Source of the DNA: CAYJDR01 sp964368965
GTDB lineage: Bacteria; Chrysiogenota; Deferribacteres; Deferribacterales; Mucispirillaceae
NCBI GenBank assembly: GCA_964368965.1
Contig: CAYJDR010000008.1
Span: 1 to 64,000, forward strand
Length of the DNA: 64,000 nt
Direction: 5' to 3'
Each line of letters begins with the position of its first letter. The stretch's first letter is position 1. Shown one piece after another: positions 15,623 through 24,757 of the stretch. Both the position numbers and the translations under genes were made by a program. Under the pieces are notes generated by a model. The model was not told the DNA's origin. It worked only from the letters and a program-made list of their open reading frames with translations, and ran no database searches.

Positions 15623-15704
15623 AGTTTAAACCTTTATATTTTAAATATTTAGCATATAAACTGCAATGCTCACTAAACATATTGTTTCTTATTTATATCA
15701 TAAC

Positions 15705-16493
15705 TTATAATTTAGAAAAAAACAAGCTAGTATAATTACTTTCTAATTGTTTTGCAAATTTTTCTTTATCTAGCCCTAATTCGTTTGCAATAAATTCGAA
15801 CGTATGCACTATGTTTGCAGGCTCATTTTGCTTGCCCCTGAGCGGTACTGGTGATAGATATGGGCAATCTGTTTCTATCAATATTCTATCAATCGGTGTA
15901 ATTTTCAAGGCATCACGTATCTCTTGCGCCGATTTATACGTAACTTGCCCAGCGTATGATATGCAAAAGCCATGCTCTAACGCCCAATGGAGAATATCCT
16001 GGTCGCCGTTGAAGCAATGCAATATGCCACCCTTAGAGTTGCCATGCCCTAAGTAGCTGTTCATCACTTCGCGACACTTTACGCCGCTATCACGGTTGTG
16101 TATGACAACTGGTAGTTCAAGCTCAATAGATAGCTCTAGCATGCTTTCAAACACAACTTGTTGTATATCGCGCGGTGCATAGTCTTTAAAAAAATCTAAC
16201 CCTATTTCGCCTATTGCGATCACTTTTGCATGGTCAGCTAGTTTTTTAAACTTGTCATAATCGCTAGTTTTATAGTTCATAGCGTCGTGTGGGTGTATGC
16301 CGACAGTTGCAAAAACGTTATCGAAACGCTCTGCAACTGCGATTGCTTGTTTGCTATCTTTATAGTCGATACCTATTGTTACAATGCGATCGACACCAGC
16401 ATTTTTTGCACGCTCAACAACAGCTTCCACTTCGTCTAACAACGGTGAAAAGTGTATGTGAGCGTGTGTATCTGTTAAACTGATATTGCTCAT
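15705..16493 (-). CDS. tatD: TatD family metal-dependent deoxyribonuclease
   Basis: 262 residues. TIM-barrel metal hydrolase with DTHAHIHF at the N-terminus, the conserved GEIGLDF strand, VVIHNRDS, ILHCFNGD, and the final ILIETDCPYLSPVPLRGKQN. These provide the His, Glu and Asp ligands of the two-metal site. TatD enzymes have 3'-5' exonuclease/DNase activity. Its ATG overlaps the metG stop by one base (TAATG), the common metG-tatD arrangement. Confidence 0.93.
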   Translation of the reverse strand: MSNISLTDTHAHIHFSPLLDEVEAVVERAKNAGVDRIVTIGIDYKDSKQAIAVAERFDNVFATVGIHPHDAMNYKTSDYDKFKKLADHAKVIAIGEIGLDFFKDYAPRDIQQVVFESMLELSIELELPVVIHNRDSGVKCREVMNSYLGHGNSKGGILHCFNGDQDILHWALEHGFCISYAGQVTYKSAQEIRDALKITPIDRILIETDCPYLSPVPLRGKQNEPANIVHTFEFIANELGLDKEKFAKQLESNYTSLFFSKL

Positions 16494-18421
16494 TACTTAA
16501 TTAATGTACCTGCTTCAACATTATCTGGCAGTATCAACACGTTATGTTTGCCTTCGTCAGTAGTTGCCGATAAAATCATACCACGAGATTCGATACCCAT
16601 GAGCTTTACAGGCTTCAAGTTTGCGATAACTGCAACCGTTTTACCTTTAAGGTCTTCAGGGTTATATGTTTTTGCGATACCAGAAACAATTGTTCTGCCA
16701 CCTTCACCAACATCTACTAACAGCTTTAATAATTTGTCAGATTTTTTAACGTTTTCAACGTCTAATATTTTACCAGCGCGGATAGCTGTTTTTTCAAACG
16801 TAGCAAAGTCGATAAGTTCATCAACTGGTGCTTCTTTCTTTTCAGCTTCTTCCTCTTTTGGTAAGAATTTTTCTAGAATTTCTTTCTCGTCTAATCTTGG
16901 GAAGATAGATTTTAAGCCTTCTAATTTATGGCCGCTTTCTAAAGCTTTAACAGCTTTCAACTCTGCAACGTCGCTAACTTCTAGTGGAAGTTTTGTGCCT
17001 AGTTGTTTGCGTATCTCAACTGCGATTTCAGGCATAAACGGTGCAACAAAGTGAGAAACAGCACGCAAGCCGTCAAGCACTGTATATAGCACGCTACCGA
17101 GTCTTTCTTTCTTCGCCTCATCTTTCGCTAAGAACCATGGTTGTGTTTCATCAATATAGCGGTTCATCACGCTGATAGGCTCCCAGATTGCAACCAGCGC
17201 TTTGTTGAACGCTAAGTTTGAAAGCTCCTTATCTGCAACATCAACCATGTTTGCAATAGAGTCATAAACTTTGTTATCAACTTCCTCTGCCTCTGTGTAT
17301 GCTGGAACAACGCCACCAAAGTAACGCTCAACCATGCCTACAGTTCTTGAGAGTAGGTTACCAAGGTCGTTTGCTAAGTCGCCGTTTATTCTGTGAACTA
17401 ATGCCTTTACTGAGAAGTCGCCATCTAAGCCGAAAGGAACTTCACGCATTAAGAAGTATCTGAAAGTATCAACAGAGAACACTTCAACTATATGGTTAGG
17501 GTCAATAGCGTTGCCCATTGATTTTGACATTTTGTTGCCATCAACTGTCCACCAACCGTGAGCAAAAATCGACTTAGGAAGTTCAATACCTGCGCTCATA
17601 AGCATTGTAGGCCAGTATACTGTGTGGAAACGTAGAATATCTTTACCAACAAGGTGATAGCTTGCAGGCCAGAAGCGCTTTAACTCACTGTTATCGTCAA
17701 AGAAATTGATTGCTGATAAATAGTTTGTTAGTGCATCAACCCATACATATATTACGTGGTCTGGGTTATCGTTCATAGGGATACCCCATTTGAAGTTGAT
17801 ACGGCTGATTGAAAGGTCACGCAACCCTTCGCTGATGAACGATAAAATCTCGTTACGTCTAGACTCTGGGCGTATGAACTCAGGGTTCGCTTTAATGTGC
17901 TCTAAAATTTTGTCAGAGTATTTCGACATCTTAAAGAAGTAAGATGACTCTTTCATCTTTGCTGTTGGTCTGCCACAATCTGGGCAAATTCCGCCTTCTA
18001 GCACTTGCGTTTCTGTCCAGTATGCTTCACATGGTGTGCAATACCAGCCCTCATATTCACCAAGGTAGATATCGCCGTTTGCTTTCATTTTTTCTATGAT
18101 TTGCCATACTGTTTTTTTATGGCGTTCGTCAGTCGTTCTTATGAAATCGTCGTTAGAAATGTTTAGTGTTTTCCACAGCTCGTTAAACCTTGCCATGTTC
18201 ATATCTGCAAGTTCTTTCGGCGTGATGCCTTCTTTAACTGCTGCTTGCTCCATTTTTTGGCCATGTTCATCTGTGCCAGTTAGGAACATAACATCATAGC
18301 CACACATACGCTTATATCTAGCAATTACATCAGATGCTATTGTTGTGTATGCGTGTCCGATGTGCGGTTTATCATTCACATAGTATATCGGTGTAGTTAT
18401 ATAAAACGTTTGCTTGCTCAT
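16493..18421 (-). CDS. metG: Methionyl-tRNA synthetase
   Basis: 642 residues. Class I signatures HIGHAY near the N-terminus and KMSKS (in GNKMSKSMGN) are intact. A zinc knuckle CTPCEAYW...CPDCGRPT lies in between. The C-terminus (from about residue 535, IDFATFEKTAIRAG) is the OB-fold tRNA-binding domain found in dimeric enzymes. An acidic/Lys linker (KEEEAEKKEAP) joins them. Start ATG overlaps the stop of the PSP1 gene (ATGA). Confidence 0.97.
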   Translation of the reverse strand: MSKQTFYITTPIYYVNDKPHIGHAYTTIASDVIARYKRMCGYDVMFLTGTDEHGQKMEQAAVKEGITPKELADMNMARFNELWKTLNISNDDFIRTTDERHKKTVWQIIEKMKANGDIYLGEYEGWYCTPCEAYWTETQVLEGGICPDCGRPTAKMKESSYFFKMSKYSDKILEHIKANPEFIRPESRRNEILSFISEGLRDLSISRINFKWGIPMNDNPDHVIYVWVDALTNYLSAINFFDDNSELKRFWPASYHLVGKDILRFHTVYWPTMLMSAGIELPKSIFAHGWWTVDGNKMSKSMGNAIDPNHIVEVFSVDTFRYFLMREVPFGLDGDFSVKALVHRINGDLANDLGNLLSRTVGMVERYFGGVVPAYTEAEEVDNKVYDSIANMVDVADKELSNLAFNKALVAIWEPISVMNRYIDETQPWFLAKDEAKKERLGSVLYTVLDGLRAVSHFVAPFMPEIAVEIRKQLGTKLPLEVSDVAELKAVKALESGHKLEGLKSIFPRLDEKEILEKFLPKEEEAEKKEAPVDELIDFATFEKTAIRAGKILDVENVKKSDKLLKLLVDVGEGGRTIVSGIAKTYNPEDLKGKTVAVIANLKPVKLMGIESRGMILSATTDEGKHNVLILPDNVEAGTLIK

Positions 18422-19173
18422 TTCTTTTTATCTCCTAAAATATCCATAGAATCGTTTAATTCAATATATTCTTCATTATTATTGTTGCCGCCTTTACAAC
18501 CGCAACCGCCTTCGCCGCAGCCACCAGCACAATCATAATGTTCTTTCTCATACATAAGGCAACACATCAGCCTGCCACATACGCCTGAAATTTTGTTCGG
18601 GTTTAGTATCAAGTTTTGGTTTTTTGCCATTTTGATAGATATGTTATCGAAGTTTTTCAAAAAACCACTACAGCAAAACTCTCTACCGCAAAGCCCAAAG
18701 CCACCAATCATCTTAGTAGCGTCGCGTACGCCTATTTGGCGCATTTCGATACGTGTTCTGAACACTCTTGCAAGGTCACGCACTAGTTGCCTAAAATCTA
18801 CACGACCATCAGCTGTGAAGTAGAAAACTATCTTTGTTCTATCAAGTGTATACTCAGCAGCAAGTAGCTTCATCTCAAGCCCTGAATCTTCAGCTAGTTT
18901 TTTGCATATGTCGTATGCTTTAACTTCATCTTGCTTGTTTCTAGCGTTTTCACGCATGTCGTTTTCGTCAGCGACACGGATGATGCTTTTCATCACTTGA
19001 TCGTTATCGACTTCAATGTCACGCGCAGTCACCATAACAGTGGCTAGGTTTTCACCTTTATCTGCTTCTACAACAACGTAGTCACCTTTTGCAACTTCAA
19101 GCCCGTTGCTTAAAAAATCATAAATTTTGCCAGCACGTTTAAAAACAACGCCTACGGCATTATACTTTTTCAC
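18418..19173 (-). CDS. PSP1 domain protein (YaaT/RicT family)
   Basis: 251 residues from a GTG at 19173 that has AGAGG six bases upstream; the first ATG (19200) lies 40 bases inside holB without a clear site. The PSP1 core contains GGFGLCGREFCCSGFL and SGVCGRLMCCLMYEKEHY. The C-terminal tail is Cys- and Gly-rich (CAGGCGEGGCGCKGG), which may add a metal or Fe-S site. In Bacillus the relative RicT (YaaT) forms an Fe-S-bearing complex acting on RNA maturation. Position between holB and metG is the classical context. Confidence 0.9.
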   Translation of the reverse strand: MKKYNAVGVVFKRAGKIYDFLSNGLEVAKGDYVVVEADKGENLATVMVTARDIEVDNDQVMKSIIRVADENDMRENARNKQDEVKAYDICKKLAEDSGLEMKLLAAEYTLDRTKIVFYFTADGRVDFRQLVRDLARVFRTRIEMRQIGVRDATKMIGGFGLCGREFCCSGFLKNFDNISIKMAKNQNLILNPNKISGVCGRLMCCLMYEKEHYDCAGGCGEGGCGCKGGNNNNEEYIELNDSMDILGDKKK

Positions 19174-20050
19174 TAAATACCTCTGTAACTTTTGATACAA
19201 AATCAGCCCTGATTAGGTTTGCGTTCGTATTATAGTTTAATCTCTTAATTATCTCTAGCATATATTCACACAACCTAGCAAATTCATAGTTGCCGGTGTG
19301 TTTAAATTTCTCTAACGACACTTTATAGATGAATGATATCACCAACTTTAGCTTCTCATCATCTTTTTCTGTGCTGCTAAGCACTTTTTCAATGAACAAT
19401 GTAAACTTGCCATCTTCAACATGGTCAACGATGTCTGCAATGTCACTTTCTAATATTTGCAACGTCTTTTCAACCGACCCACACGAAAGCACTGCAGCCT
19501 TATCAATAAAGCCGTAACCACCGCCTAAATCGCTAATGATATTCCTGATATCCTCCAACGTAAGCGGGCTGAATGCTATGTCATGCACCCTTGACTTTAT
19601 CGTCGGTAGCACTGTATCTTCCCTATCTGTAATAAGTAAGAAAAGCGAGTTAGAGCTAGGCTCTTCAAACGTTTTCAAAAGTGCGTTACCAGCAACATGT
19701 TGCGACGATGAAAACACCTCTACACCATCAAGTATAAACACTTTCCACTTAGCGCTGATAGAAGTCATAGCGGCTTGATCGATTATGTGCCTGACATTGT
19801 CAATCTTCAATTCGCTTCTGCCATATTCATAAACATCAGGGTGGCTCCCCATGTCAACTTGTGTACATGCAGGACAATCACAACTTGTAAAATACGAACC
19901 ACGCTCACAAACAAGCGCCTTTGCAACATACTTAGCAAACAAGCGTTTACCTATGCCACTAATGCCGCTAAACATATAAGCATGTGATAACTTATCTTGC
20001 TTTATTAAGCGTTTAAAAATTTCTACCTGTTTGGTATGTCCATGATACAT
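19160..20050 (-). CDS. holB: DNA polymerase III subunit delta prime
   Basis: 296 residues. It has the clamp-loader ATPase fold with a P-loop-like FSGISGIGKRLFAKY, a zinc-finger region (CERGSYFTSCDCPAC) and KTFEEPSSNSLFLLIT, the typical delta-prime segment. The TIKSRVHDIAF stretch carries the SRC-like motif with His in place of the usual Cys. It is a subunit of the replicative clamp loader. Downstream overlap with the PSP1 gene is 14 bases. Confidence 0.9.
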   Translation of the reverse strand: MYHGHTKQVEIFKRLIKQDKLSHAYMFSGISGIGKRLFAKYVAKALVCERGSYFTSCDCPACTQVDMGSHPDVYEYGRSELKIDNVRHIIDQAAMTSISAKWKVFILDGVEVFSSSQHVAGNALLKTFEEPSSNSLFLLITDREDTVLPTIKSRVHDIAFSPLTLEDIRNIISDLGGGYGFIDKAAVLSCGSVEKTLQILESDIADIVDHVEDGKFTLFIEKVLSSTEKDDEKLKLVISFIYKVSLEKFKHTGNYEFARLCEYMLEIIKRLNYNTNANLIRADFVSKVTEVFSEKV

Positions 20051-20061
20051 TTATATTAAAC

Positions 20062-20985
20062 CTATGCGCAATCTGATGGATCGCCGTTCATTTTATCAAT
20101 AGTGTGCTTAATTGCTGGCATAACAAAACCTAAGTTTTCAACAGCCGCTTTCGGGCTACCTGGTAGGTTTATGATAAGCGAGCTACCACGTATACCACAC
20201 ACTGCGCGTGATACTATTGCATTTTTAGTAATTTTATAGCTCTCCATTCGCATAGCTTCTTCAAAGCCTGGCAAGCGCCTTTCGATTAATGGAAGCGTAG
20301 CATCTGGTGCGATATCACGAGGTGAAACGCCAGTAGAGCCGTTTGTTATTATTAAGTCAAACTTTTGCGTATCAGCAAAATCTTTCAAATATCGCTCAAG
20401 TAATGCTGGTTCATCAGCGATAACGTCATTCCTGATAAATGAAGTTTCTAAATTTTCATGGATATATTCTTGCAATGCTGGGCCTGTGCCATCAGCACGC
20501 TCGCCTCTTGCTGCCCTGTCTGATAAAGTGATTATACCGATAGATAACCCAACTTTTGGATGTATCTTGATTTCGTCACCGACGCTAAGCTCAGCGTTAC
20601 CACGCACAACACCAAATATGCCTTCACGAGGCATAACACAATCGCCAGCTTGGTGATAAATTGCGCACCTATTATGGCACACTTTGCCAAGTTGTGATAT
20701 TATAAGCTTAATGCCACCTATCTCAAGCACTGAGCCTATAGGTAGTGATAAAAGGTCTAACCCTTCTGTTGTAACATTTTCAGCAAAGTCGCCACTTTTA
20801 ACATCTAGGCCTTTTGCGACCATTGTGTTAACGCTTTCAACAGCTAATAAGCTGATTTGCTTGTGCCACTCACCTGCGTGAGCATCGCCTTCGATACCAT
20901 GATTATGTACAAAGTTAGCTTTATCAACATTCGTCTTACGGACGCCCTTTTTATCGCTAACTGAAATAGCTTGTATATTCGCCAT
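20062..20985 (-). CDS. MOSC domain - MogA/MoaB fusion (molybdenum cofactor)
   Basis: 307 residues from ATG at 20985 (GGGGGA five bases upstream; earlier ATGs lack this). The N-terminal half is a MOSC domain (IEGDAHAG, SGDFAENVTTEGL, and the Cys of GKVCHNRCAIY that could hold sulfur or Moco). The C-terminal half from about residue 160 is MogA/MoaB-like: GIITLSDRAARGERADGTG, TNGSTGVSPRD, GSSLIINLPGSPKAA. MogA-type domains adenylylate molybdopterin before Mo insertion; MOSC domains handle the sulfurated cofactor. Implies molybdenum- or tungsten-dependent enzymes elsewhere in the genome. Confidence 0.9.
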   Translation of the reverse strand: MANIQAISVSDKKGVRKTNVDKANFVHNHGIEGDAHAGEWHKQISLLAVESVNTMVAKGLDVKSGDFAENVTTEGLDLLSLPIGSVLEIGGIKLIISQLGKVCHNRCAIYHQAGDCVMPREGIFGVVRGNAELSVGDEIKIHPKVGLSIGIITLSDRAARGERADGTGPALQEYIHENLETSFIRNDVIADEPALLERYLKDFADTQKFDLIITNGSTGVSPRDIAPDATLPLIERRLPGFEEAMRMESYKITKNAIVSRAVCGIRGSSLIINLPGSPKAAVENLGFVMPAIKHTIDKMNGDPSDCA

Positions 20986-21610
20986 ACTGTCCCCCAACAT
21001 ACCGACTCTAAAATAGTCGTCATACACTATAGCAAGATTTTATAACTTATGCAACAAATAGCACACAATATAACCGCTATAATTCAAATATTAAGCCCAT
21101 GACAAATTCATAAACATCTATTTGTGATTAAAATAGTCAATTATTTGTGAAAATTTAACATACAATAACATTTTTTTTGAGATATACTTTTATTTAACAA
21201 ATACTAAATTTTTTCTTTGTATCTTATTGTTATTATTGATATATATGCTATATAAATGATTTTAAATTCACCTATATCAAAACTATTTTATTCCTATATG
21301 TTGAAAAAAGTCGAAAAAATGTGACAGTTTCTCTTGCATTATTTAACAATAACTGTATATTAATGTAAATAGCTGTTATTATACACGTGTTACTGATATT
21401 TTTGATTTGTATGTATAGCCTCTTATTTAAATCTAACGAAGTGCCTTGCAACAAATTTCAGAGATATTTTATCACTATTTTAACGAAAGACTATTACGAT
21501 TTGTTAGTACAAATGTTTTATAATGTACACACATAGCGGCATATTAACATTAATGATTTTTATTGCTGAGTAGTGTCTATTAGTAAAACGAGATTTATGA
21601 GGTAATTTCT
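20986..21610. other. 625-base AT-rich intergenic region
   Basis: No convincing gene. A 60-codon minus-strand frame near 21272-21454 lacks a ribosome site and has low-complexity Ile/Asn-rich composition, so I take it as chance. The region contains many poly-A/T tracts and, at its right end, the promoter and candidate operator of the ArsR gene. No tRNA or obvious structured RNA was found by eye. Confidence 0.5.
21507..21528. promoter_or_regulatory. Candidate operator and -10 of the ArsR gene
   Basis: GTACA-N12-TGTAC inverted repeat that covers a perfect -10 hexamer TATAAT (21519-21524). The -35 region is weak. Position suits autorepression by the ArsR protein encoded 83 bases downstream. Confidence 0.4.
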
Positions 21611-21937
21611 ATGGACAAAAAAGCTTACGAAGTTTATGCAGAAAAGCTTAAAGCGCTCGGTCACCCAGTTAGATTGAGGATAGCGCTTGAACTCTCAGAA
21701 AAGGAATATTCAGTTAATGCACTTTGTGCTGTATTGGATGTGCCACAGGCAACAGTTAGCCAGCATCTATCAATATTGCGCAATAAAGGTATAATTGAAG
21801 GCAGCAGAAACGGTACTAGCATTAGCTACCACCTATCAAGCTTACCTATCAAAGATATGTTAGAGCAACTTCGCTCTAGTGTAAGCGACAAGAACAACGG
21901 TGCTAACGCTAAAATGCGCAACGTTGCAAGAGCTTAA
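21611..21937 (+). CDS. ArsR-type winged-helix regulator
   Basis: 108 residues. ALGHPVRLRIALELSEKEYSV and the recognition helix ATVSQHLSILRNKGII are typical of the family. Only one cysteine is present (ALCAVLDV), so the classical two- or three-Cys metal site on helix 3 is absent; a metalloid sensor of the ArsR type is unlikely, and redox, sulfur or non-metal sensing is possible. It stands alone with its own promoter and terminator, and its target is not obvious; the divergent neighbour at 20062-20985 is 625 bases away. Confidence 0.88.
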   Translation: MDKKAYEVYAEKLKALGHPVRLRIALELSEKEYSVNALCAVLDVPQATVSQHLSILRNKGIIEGSRNGTSISYHLSSLPIKDMLEQLRSSVSDKNNGANAKMRNVARA

Positions 21938-21952
21938 TTTACTAAATTATAT

Positions 21953-21984
21953 AAGCCGTTACTTTTTATGTAGCGGCTTTTTTA
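21953..21984 (+). terminator. Terminator of the ArsR gene
   Basis: Stem AAGCCGTTAC/GTAGCGGCTT (one G-T pair), 7-base loop, then a run of T. It also lies just past the end of the convergent gene at 21994. Confidence 0.88.
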
Positions 21985-21993
21985 TTTGTCCAT

Positions 21994-22950
21994 TTATCTA
22001 GTTGTGATATCAATAGGCATTTCAGAAATCACTGTCAATAGCTCCGACTCGCTATCAAACTCAATCATCTGGAACATATCTGTAAGTGATAAATCACTTC
22101 CGACTTGCGTTGTGAATGTGACTTCCCTAGGTGTATCAATGAAGCGATACATTTGTATCAGCTTGTTCTTTTGTGCTGTGATATATTTATCTTCTTTCTC
22201 TATCAATTTTTCCATGTTTGCTAAGAGCATATCTTTCGCATCGGCGCTATTTACGCCATACTTAGCTGCATAATAATCAAGAACACTATCTGCGAAGCCT
22301 CTATCCTTAAACCCTACCCACAGTTTAATTGGGCTGTTATCGCCAGCTTGCACAAGTAGACCCTCTAAAGTGGCTGCATCAACTGTTGGCACGTGTAGCT
22401 CAACTGATAGTTCACCTAGGCCTTCTGTTTTCACGTTAAAGCTGAATATGCGCAAATCTTTCGACACAACCCCTAAGTTGTATGAAATATAACTCTCAAA
22501 CTCAAGTTCGCCATAACCGACCTGTGACAATAACTCACCAAGTATACCATAAGGCATTGATGTCACATCTGTTTTACCACCTGTCATTTTTATAATCATG
22601 TTAGATGGGATTGGCCTGCCGTTTACAACTGAGCCTAGCTCCATTCTATCAATAGAGACCACATTCACACCGTTGCACGACACTTGCATATTATCTATAA
22701 AATATTTACGCTTCCATAGTTCATAGCTTGTTTCATCATAGGAAAACGAACACTCAGGTGGCAACAGTATTGCTGCATCTTTTATCCTATAGTCAAGCAA
22801 CTTATTGGCAATATACTGCGCAATGAAAGGGCTTATCGCTATCACAAATACGATAGAGGCAATAAAAACATATGCTTTACGCTGTTTTCGTGGTTGTCTG
22901 GCTGTATTTTGAAGCAGCTCGGATAGCTCCTCTATAGGCTCGTTCTGCAT
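21994..22950 (-). CDS. Membrane-anchored protein of unknown function
   Basis: 318 residues. A basic cytosolic stretch (RQPRKQRKAY) precedes one hydrophobic helix near residues 27-47, giving an N-in anchor with about 270 residues in the periplasm or outside. The outer part is beta-rich (SIDRMELGSVVNGRPI, GELEFESYISYNLGVVSKDLRIFSF) and somewhat reminiscent of AsmA or DUF945-like envelope proteins, but I see no firm match. It is monocistronic between two terminators. A late amphipathic helix runs from about 235 to 265. Confidence 0.65.
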   Translation of the reverse strand: MQNEPIEELSELLQNTARQPRKQRKAYVFIASIVFVIAISPFIAQYIANKLLDYRIKDAAILLPPECSFSYDETSYELWKRKYFIDNMQVSCNGVNVVSIDRMELGSVVNGRPIPSNMIIKMTGGKTDVTSMPYGILGELLSQVGYGELEFESYISYNLGVVSKDLRIFSFNVKTEGLGELSVELHVPTVDAATLEGLLVQAGDNSPIKLWVGFKDRGFADSVLDYYAAKYGVNSADAKDMLLANMEKLIEKEDKYITAQKNKLIQMYRFIDTPREVTFTTQVGSDLSLTDMFQMIEFDSESELLTVISEMPIDITTR

Positions 22951-23123
22951 TAACGATCTCCTTTGGCATTAAACAAACTTTGACTATATTATATCACAGA
23001 CATATAAAATCGCAAACTATTTACACCATATTTTATTTATTTATCGGCAATAAAATATATTACTAAAGATATTAGTTACTTTGGGCGATAAGTGTTTATA
23101 GCTAGAATTATATGGCACACTAT

Positions 23124-23154
23124 TTGCTTGTTTATAGTCATAATAGACTATAAT
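23124..23154 (+). promoter_or_regulatory. Promoter with perfect inverted repeat over the -10 box
   Basis: TATAAT at 23149-23154 with TTGCTT at 23124-23129 (19-base spacer, longer than ideal). A perfect repeat TATAGTC-N6-GACTATA (23133-23152) overlaps spacer and -10, so a repressor bound there would block transcription of the 61-residue gene downstream. Confidence 0.5.
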
Positions 23155-23168
23155 TTTCGAGGTTATCT

Positions 23169-23354
23169 ATGCGCACAAATATTGAAAAACATGATGCAAC
23201 ATATACTGACGACTCACTAGAAACTACGCTACATGGCGATCAAATGCTTATTTCATCGGCACAAGCGACGTTATCTGACTTAGATAAAACTATCTTAGAA
23301 CTAGCCGACCTTGTACAAGGTTTAAAGAACCAGTCGGAAAAACTTGCTATCTAG
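23169..23354 (+). CDS. Small protein, unknown function
   Basis: 61 residues. GAGG lies six bases before ATG and a regulated-looking promoter and a strong terminator enclose it, so it is probably real. The C-terminal half is one amphipathic helix with leucines in heptad spacing (LSDLDKTILELADLVQGLK), likely a coiled coil or partner-binding helix. No signal peptide or membrane segment. I do not recognise it; possibilities include a small regulator or stress protein. Confidence 0.6.
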   Translation: MRTNIEKHDATYTDDSLETTLHGDQMLISSAQATLSDLDKTILELADLVQGLKNQSEKLAI

Positions 23355-23388
23355 CATTAGGAATTTATTACCAGTTTACACATAAAGC

Positions 23389-23423
23389 AAACGGCAACAA
23401 CTTTTCAGTTATTGCCGTTTTTT
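23389..23423 (+). terminator. Terminator of the 61-residue gene, perhaps bidirectional
   Basis: AAACGGCAACAAC pairs with GTTATTGCCGTTT except for one internal mismatch; a six-T run follows on the plus strand. The convergent aminotransferase gene ends at 23425, so the hairpin may serve both, though its T-run on the minus strand is poorer. Confidence 0.85.
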
Positions 23424-23424
23424 A

Positions 23425-24729
23425 TTATCTAGCAGATTCTACGTATTCTACAATTTTCTGAGCGATTAACTTTATATCACGCTCAAATTTTTCGACATCT
23501 TTTTCGAGTAATACAACCCTAAACCCTTGCAACGGCGTAAAGAACGACGTTAACGGAACTACGCAAACACCTGTAGCTGCGATTAAGTTATATGTGAAAC
23601 GTTTATCGTTTTCAGCGCTGCCGTTTAGTTGTTCTTTTAAGTATGCGTTGATTTCTTCATCTTCTATATTTAAGAACTGGCGGTTATTTAAAACAGCTTC
23701 GTTAAATACTACTGTCAAATAGAACGCTCCATTCGGGCGGTTCACAACAATATATGGAACATCTTTCAACACGCTATAGCCAATGTTTGAAAGTTTTTCA
23801 TAGTGAGTGACACGCTCTGCAAGATAGCCTTTATACTCAGGGTGCTCCATAATCTTAGGTAGCGCCATTTGAGGCATAGTTGTTGAACAAACTTCTGACA
23901 TTTTTTGTTTCAATATCACTTGTATGAACTTATCAAATGCAGCATCTTTGCCTGAGTTATAAACCTCAAGCCATGCACACCTAGCACCTGGCCAAGGAAT
24001 TTCCTTAGAGATTGAGCGCATGCTAATTGCTGGCACGTCACCGATAACGTCAGATATGTATAGTGTTTCCCTGCCGTTGTAAGTCATGTTGTGGTATAGT
24101 TCATCAGCGATTAAGAATAAGTCGTTCTCCCTTGCGATGCGAACAAACTCTTCTAAATCTTCCTTAGTATAAACGTAACCTGTTGGGTTATCAGGGTTGA
24201 TAATCAATATACCTACGATACTTTTTGAGCTTTTCACTTTGCGCTCTAGCTCAGCGATATCAGGTTTCCAGTTGTTGTATGGGTTCATGCGATACGTGTT
24301 TGGTGGGTATGACGCATGCATAACCTCTGCAATAAAATGAGTTGAGTATGTAGGCTCAGGCAATATAATACGCGCCTCAACACGTATAGATGCGTAAGCC
24401 CTTGCAATCGAGTCACCAGAACCGTTGAAAAATATAATATCGTCTTTAGTGATCTGCGCACCACCACGCTCGTTAGTTTTGGCGGCGATGTACTCACGTG
24501 TAGTATCTACACCTTTAGTAGGTGAGTATGCAAATGACATATCGTCATCAATTACGTCTTTTATCAGCGATTTCAACCATGTCGGTATTACTTCACCCTT
24601 CATTATAGGGTCACCGATGTTGTTTAGCGATATTTCTATGCCTTTCTTTTCTAGAAAGTTTGCAATATTTACGATGTTTCTAATTTCATACGTAAGTTCG
24701 CTTCCTGCGATTGCAAAGTCAATTCTCAT
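23425..24729 (-). CDS. PLP-dependent aminotransferase, class I/II (fold type I)
   Basis: 434 residues. Family residues are visible: FFNGSGDSIARAYASI (cofactor phosphate region), NPDNPTGYVYTKEDLEEFV, ADELYHNMTYNG (Asp-x-x-Tyr), the Schiff-base lysine in SMRSISKEIPWPGARCAWLEV, and the substrate-carboxylate Arg in GFRVVLLEKD. It resembles alanine- or aspartate-type aminotransferases. The gene lies 28 bases downstream of der, probably in the gltX-der unit. Exact amino donor unknown. Confidence 0.88.
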   Translation of the reverse strand: MRIDFAIAGSELTYEIRNIVNIANFLEKKGIEISLNNIGDPIMKGEVIPTWLKSLIKDVIDDDMSFAYSPTKGVDTTREYIAAKTNERGGAQITKDDIIFFNGSGDSIARAYASIRVEARIILPEPTYSTHFIAEVMHASYPPNTYRMNPYNNWKPDIAELERKVKSSKSIVGILIINPDNPTGYVYTKEDLEEFVRIARENDLFLIADELYHNMTYNGRETLYISDVIGDVPAISMRSISKEIPWPGARCAWLEVYNSGKDAAFDKFIQVILKQKMSEVCSTTMPQMALPKIMEHPEYKGYLAERVTHYEKLSNIGYSVLKDVPYIVVNRPNGAFYLTVVFNEAVLNNRQFLNIEDEEINAYLKEQLNGSAENDKRFTYNLIAATGVCVVPLTSFFTPLQGFRVVLLEKDVEKFERDIKLIAQKIVEYVESAR

Positions 24730-24757
24730 TTTCTATTCCTCTATAGTTTTTAAAATT

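Noticed and set aside
21272..21454. 60-codon minus-strand frame in the long spacer
   Set aside because: No Shine-Dalgarno sequence and low-complexity composition in an AT-rich region.
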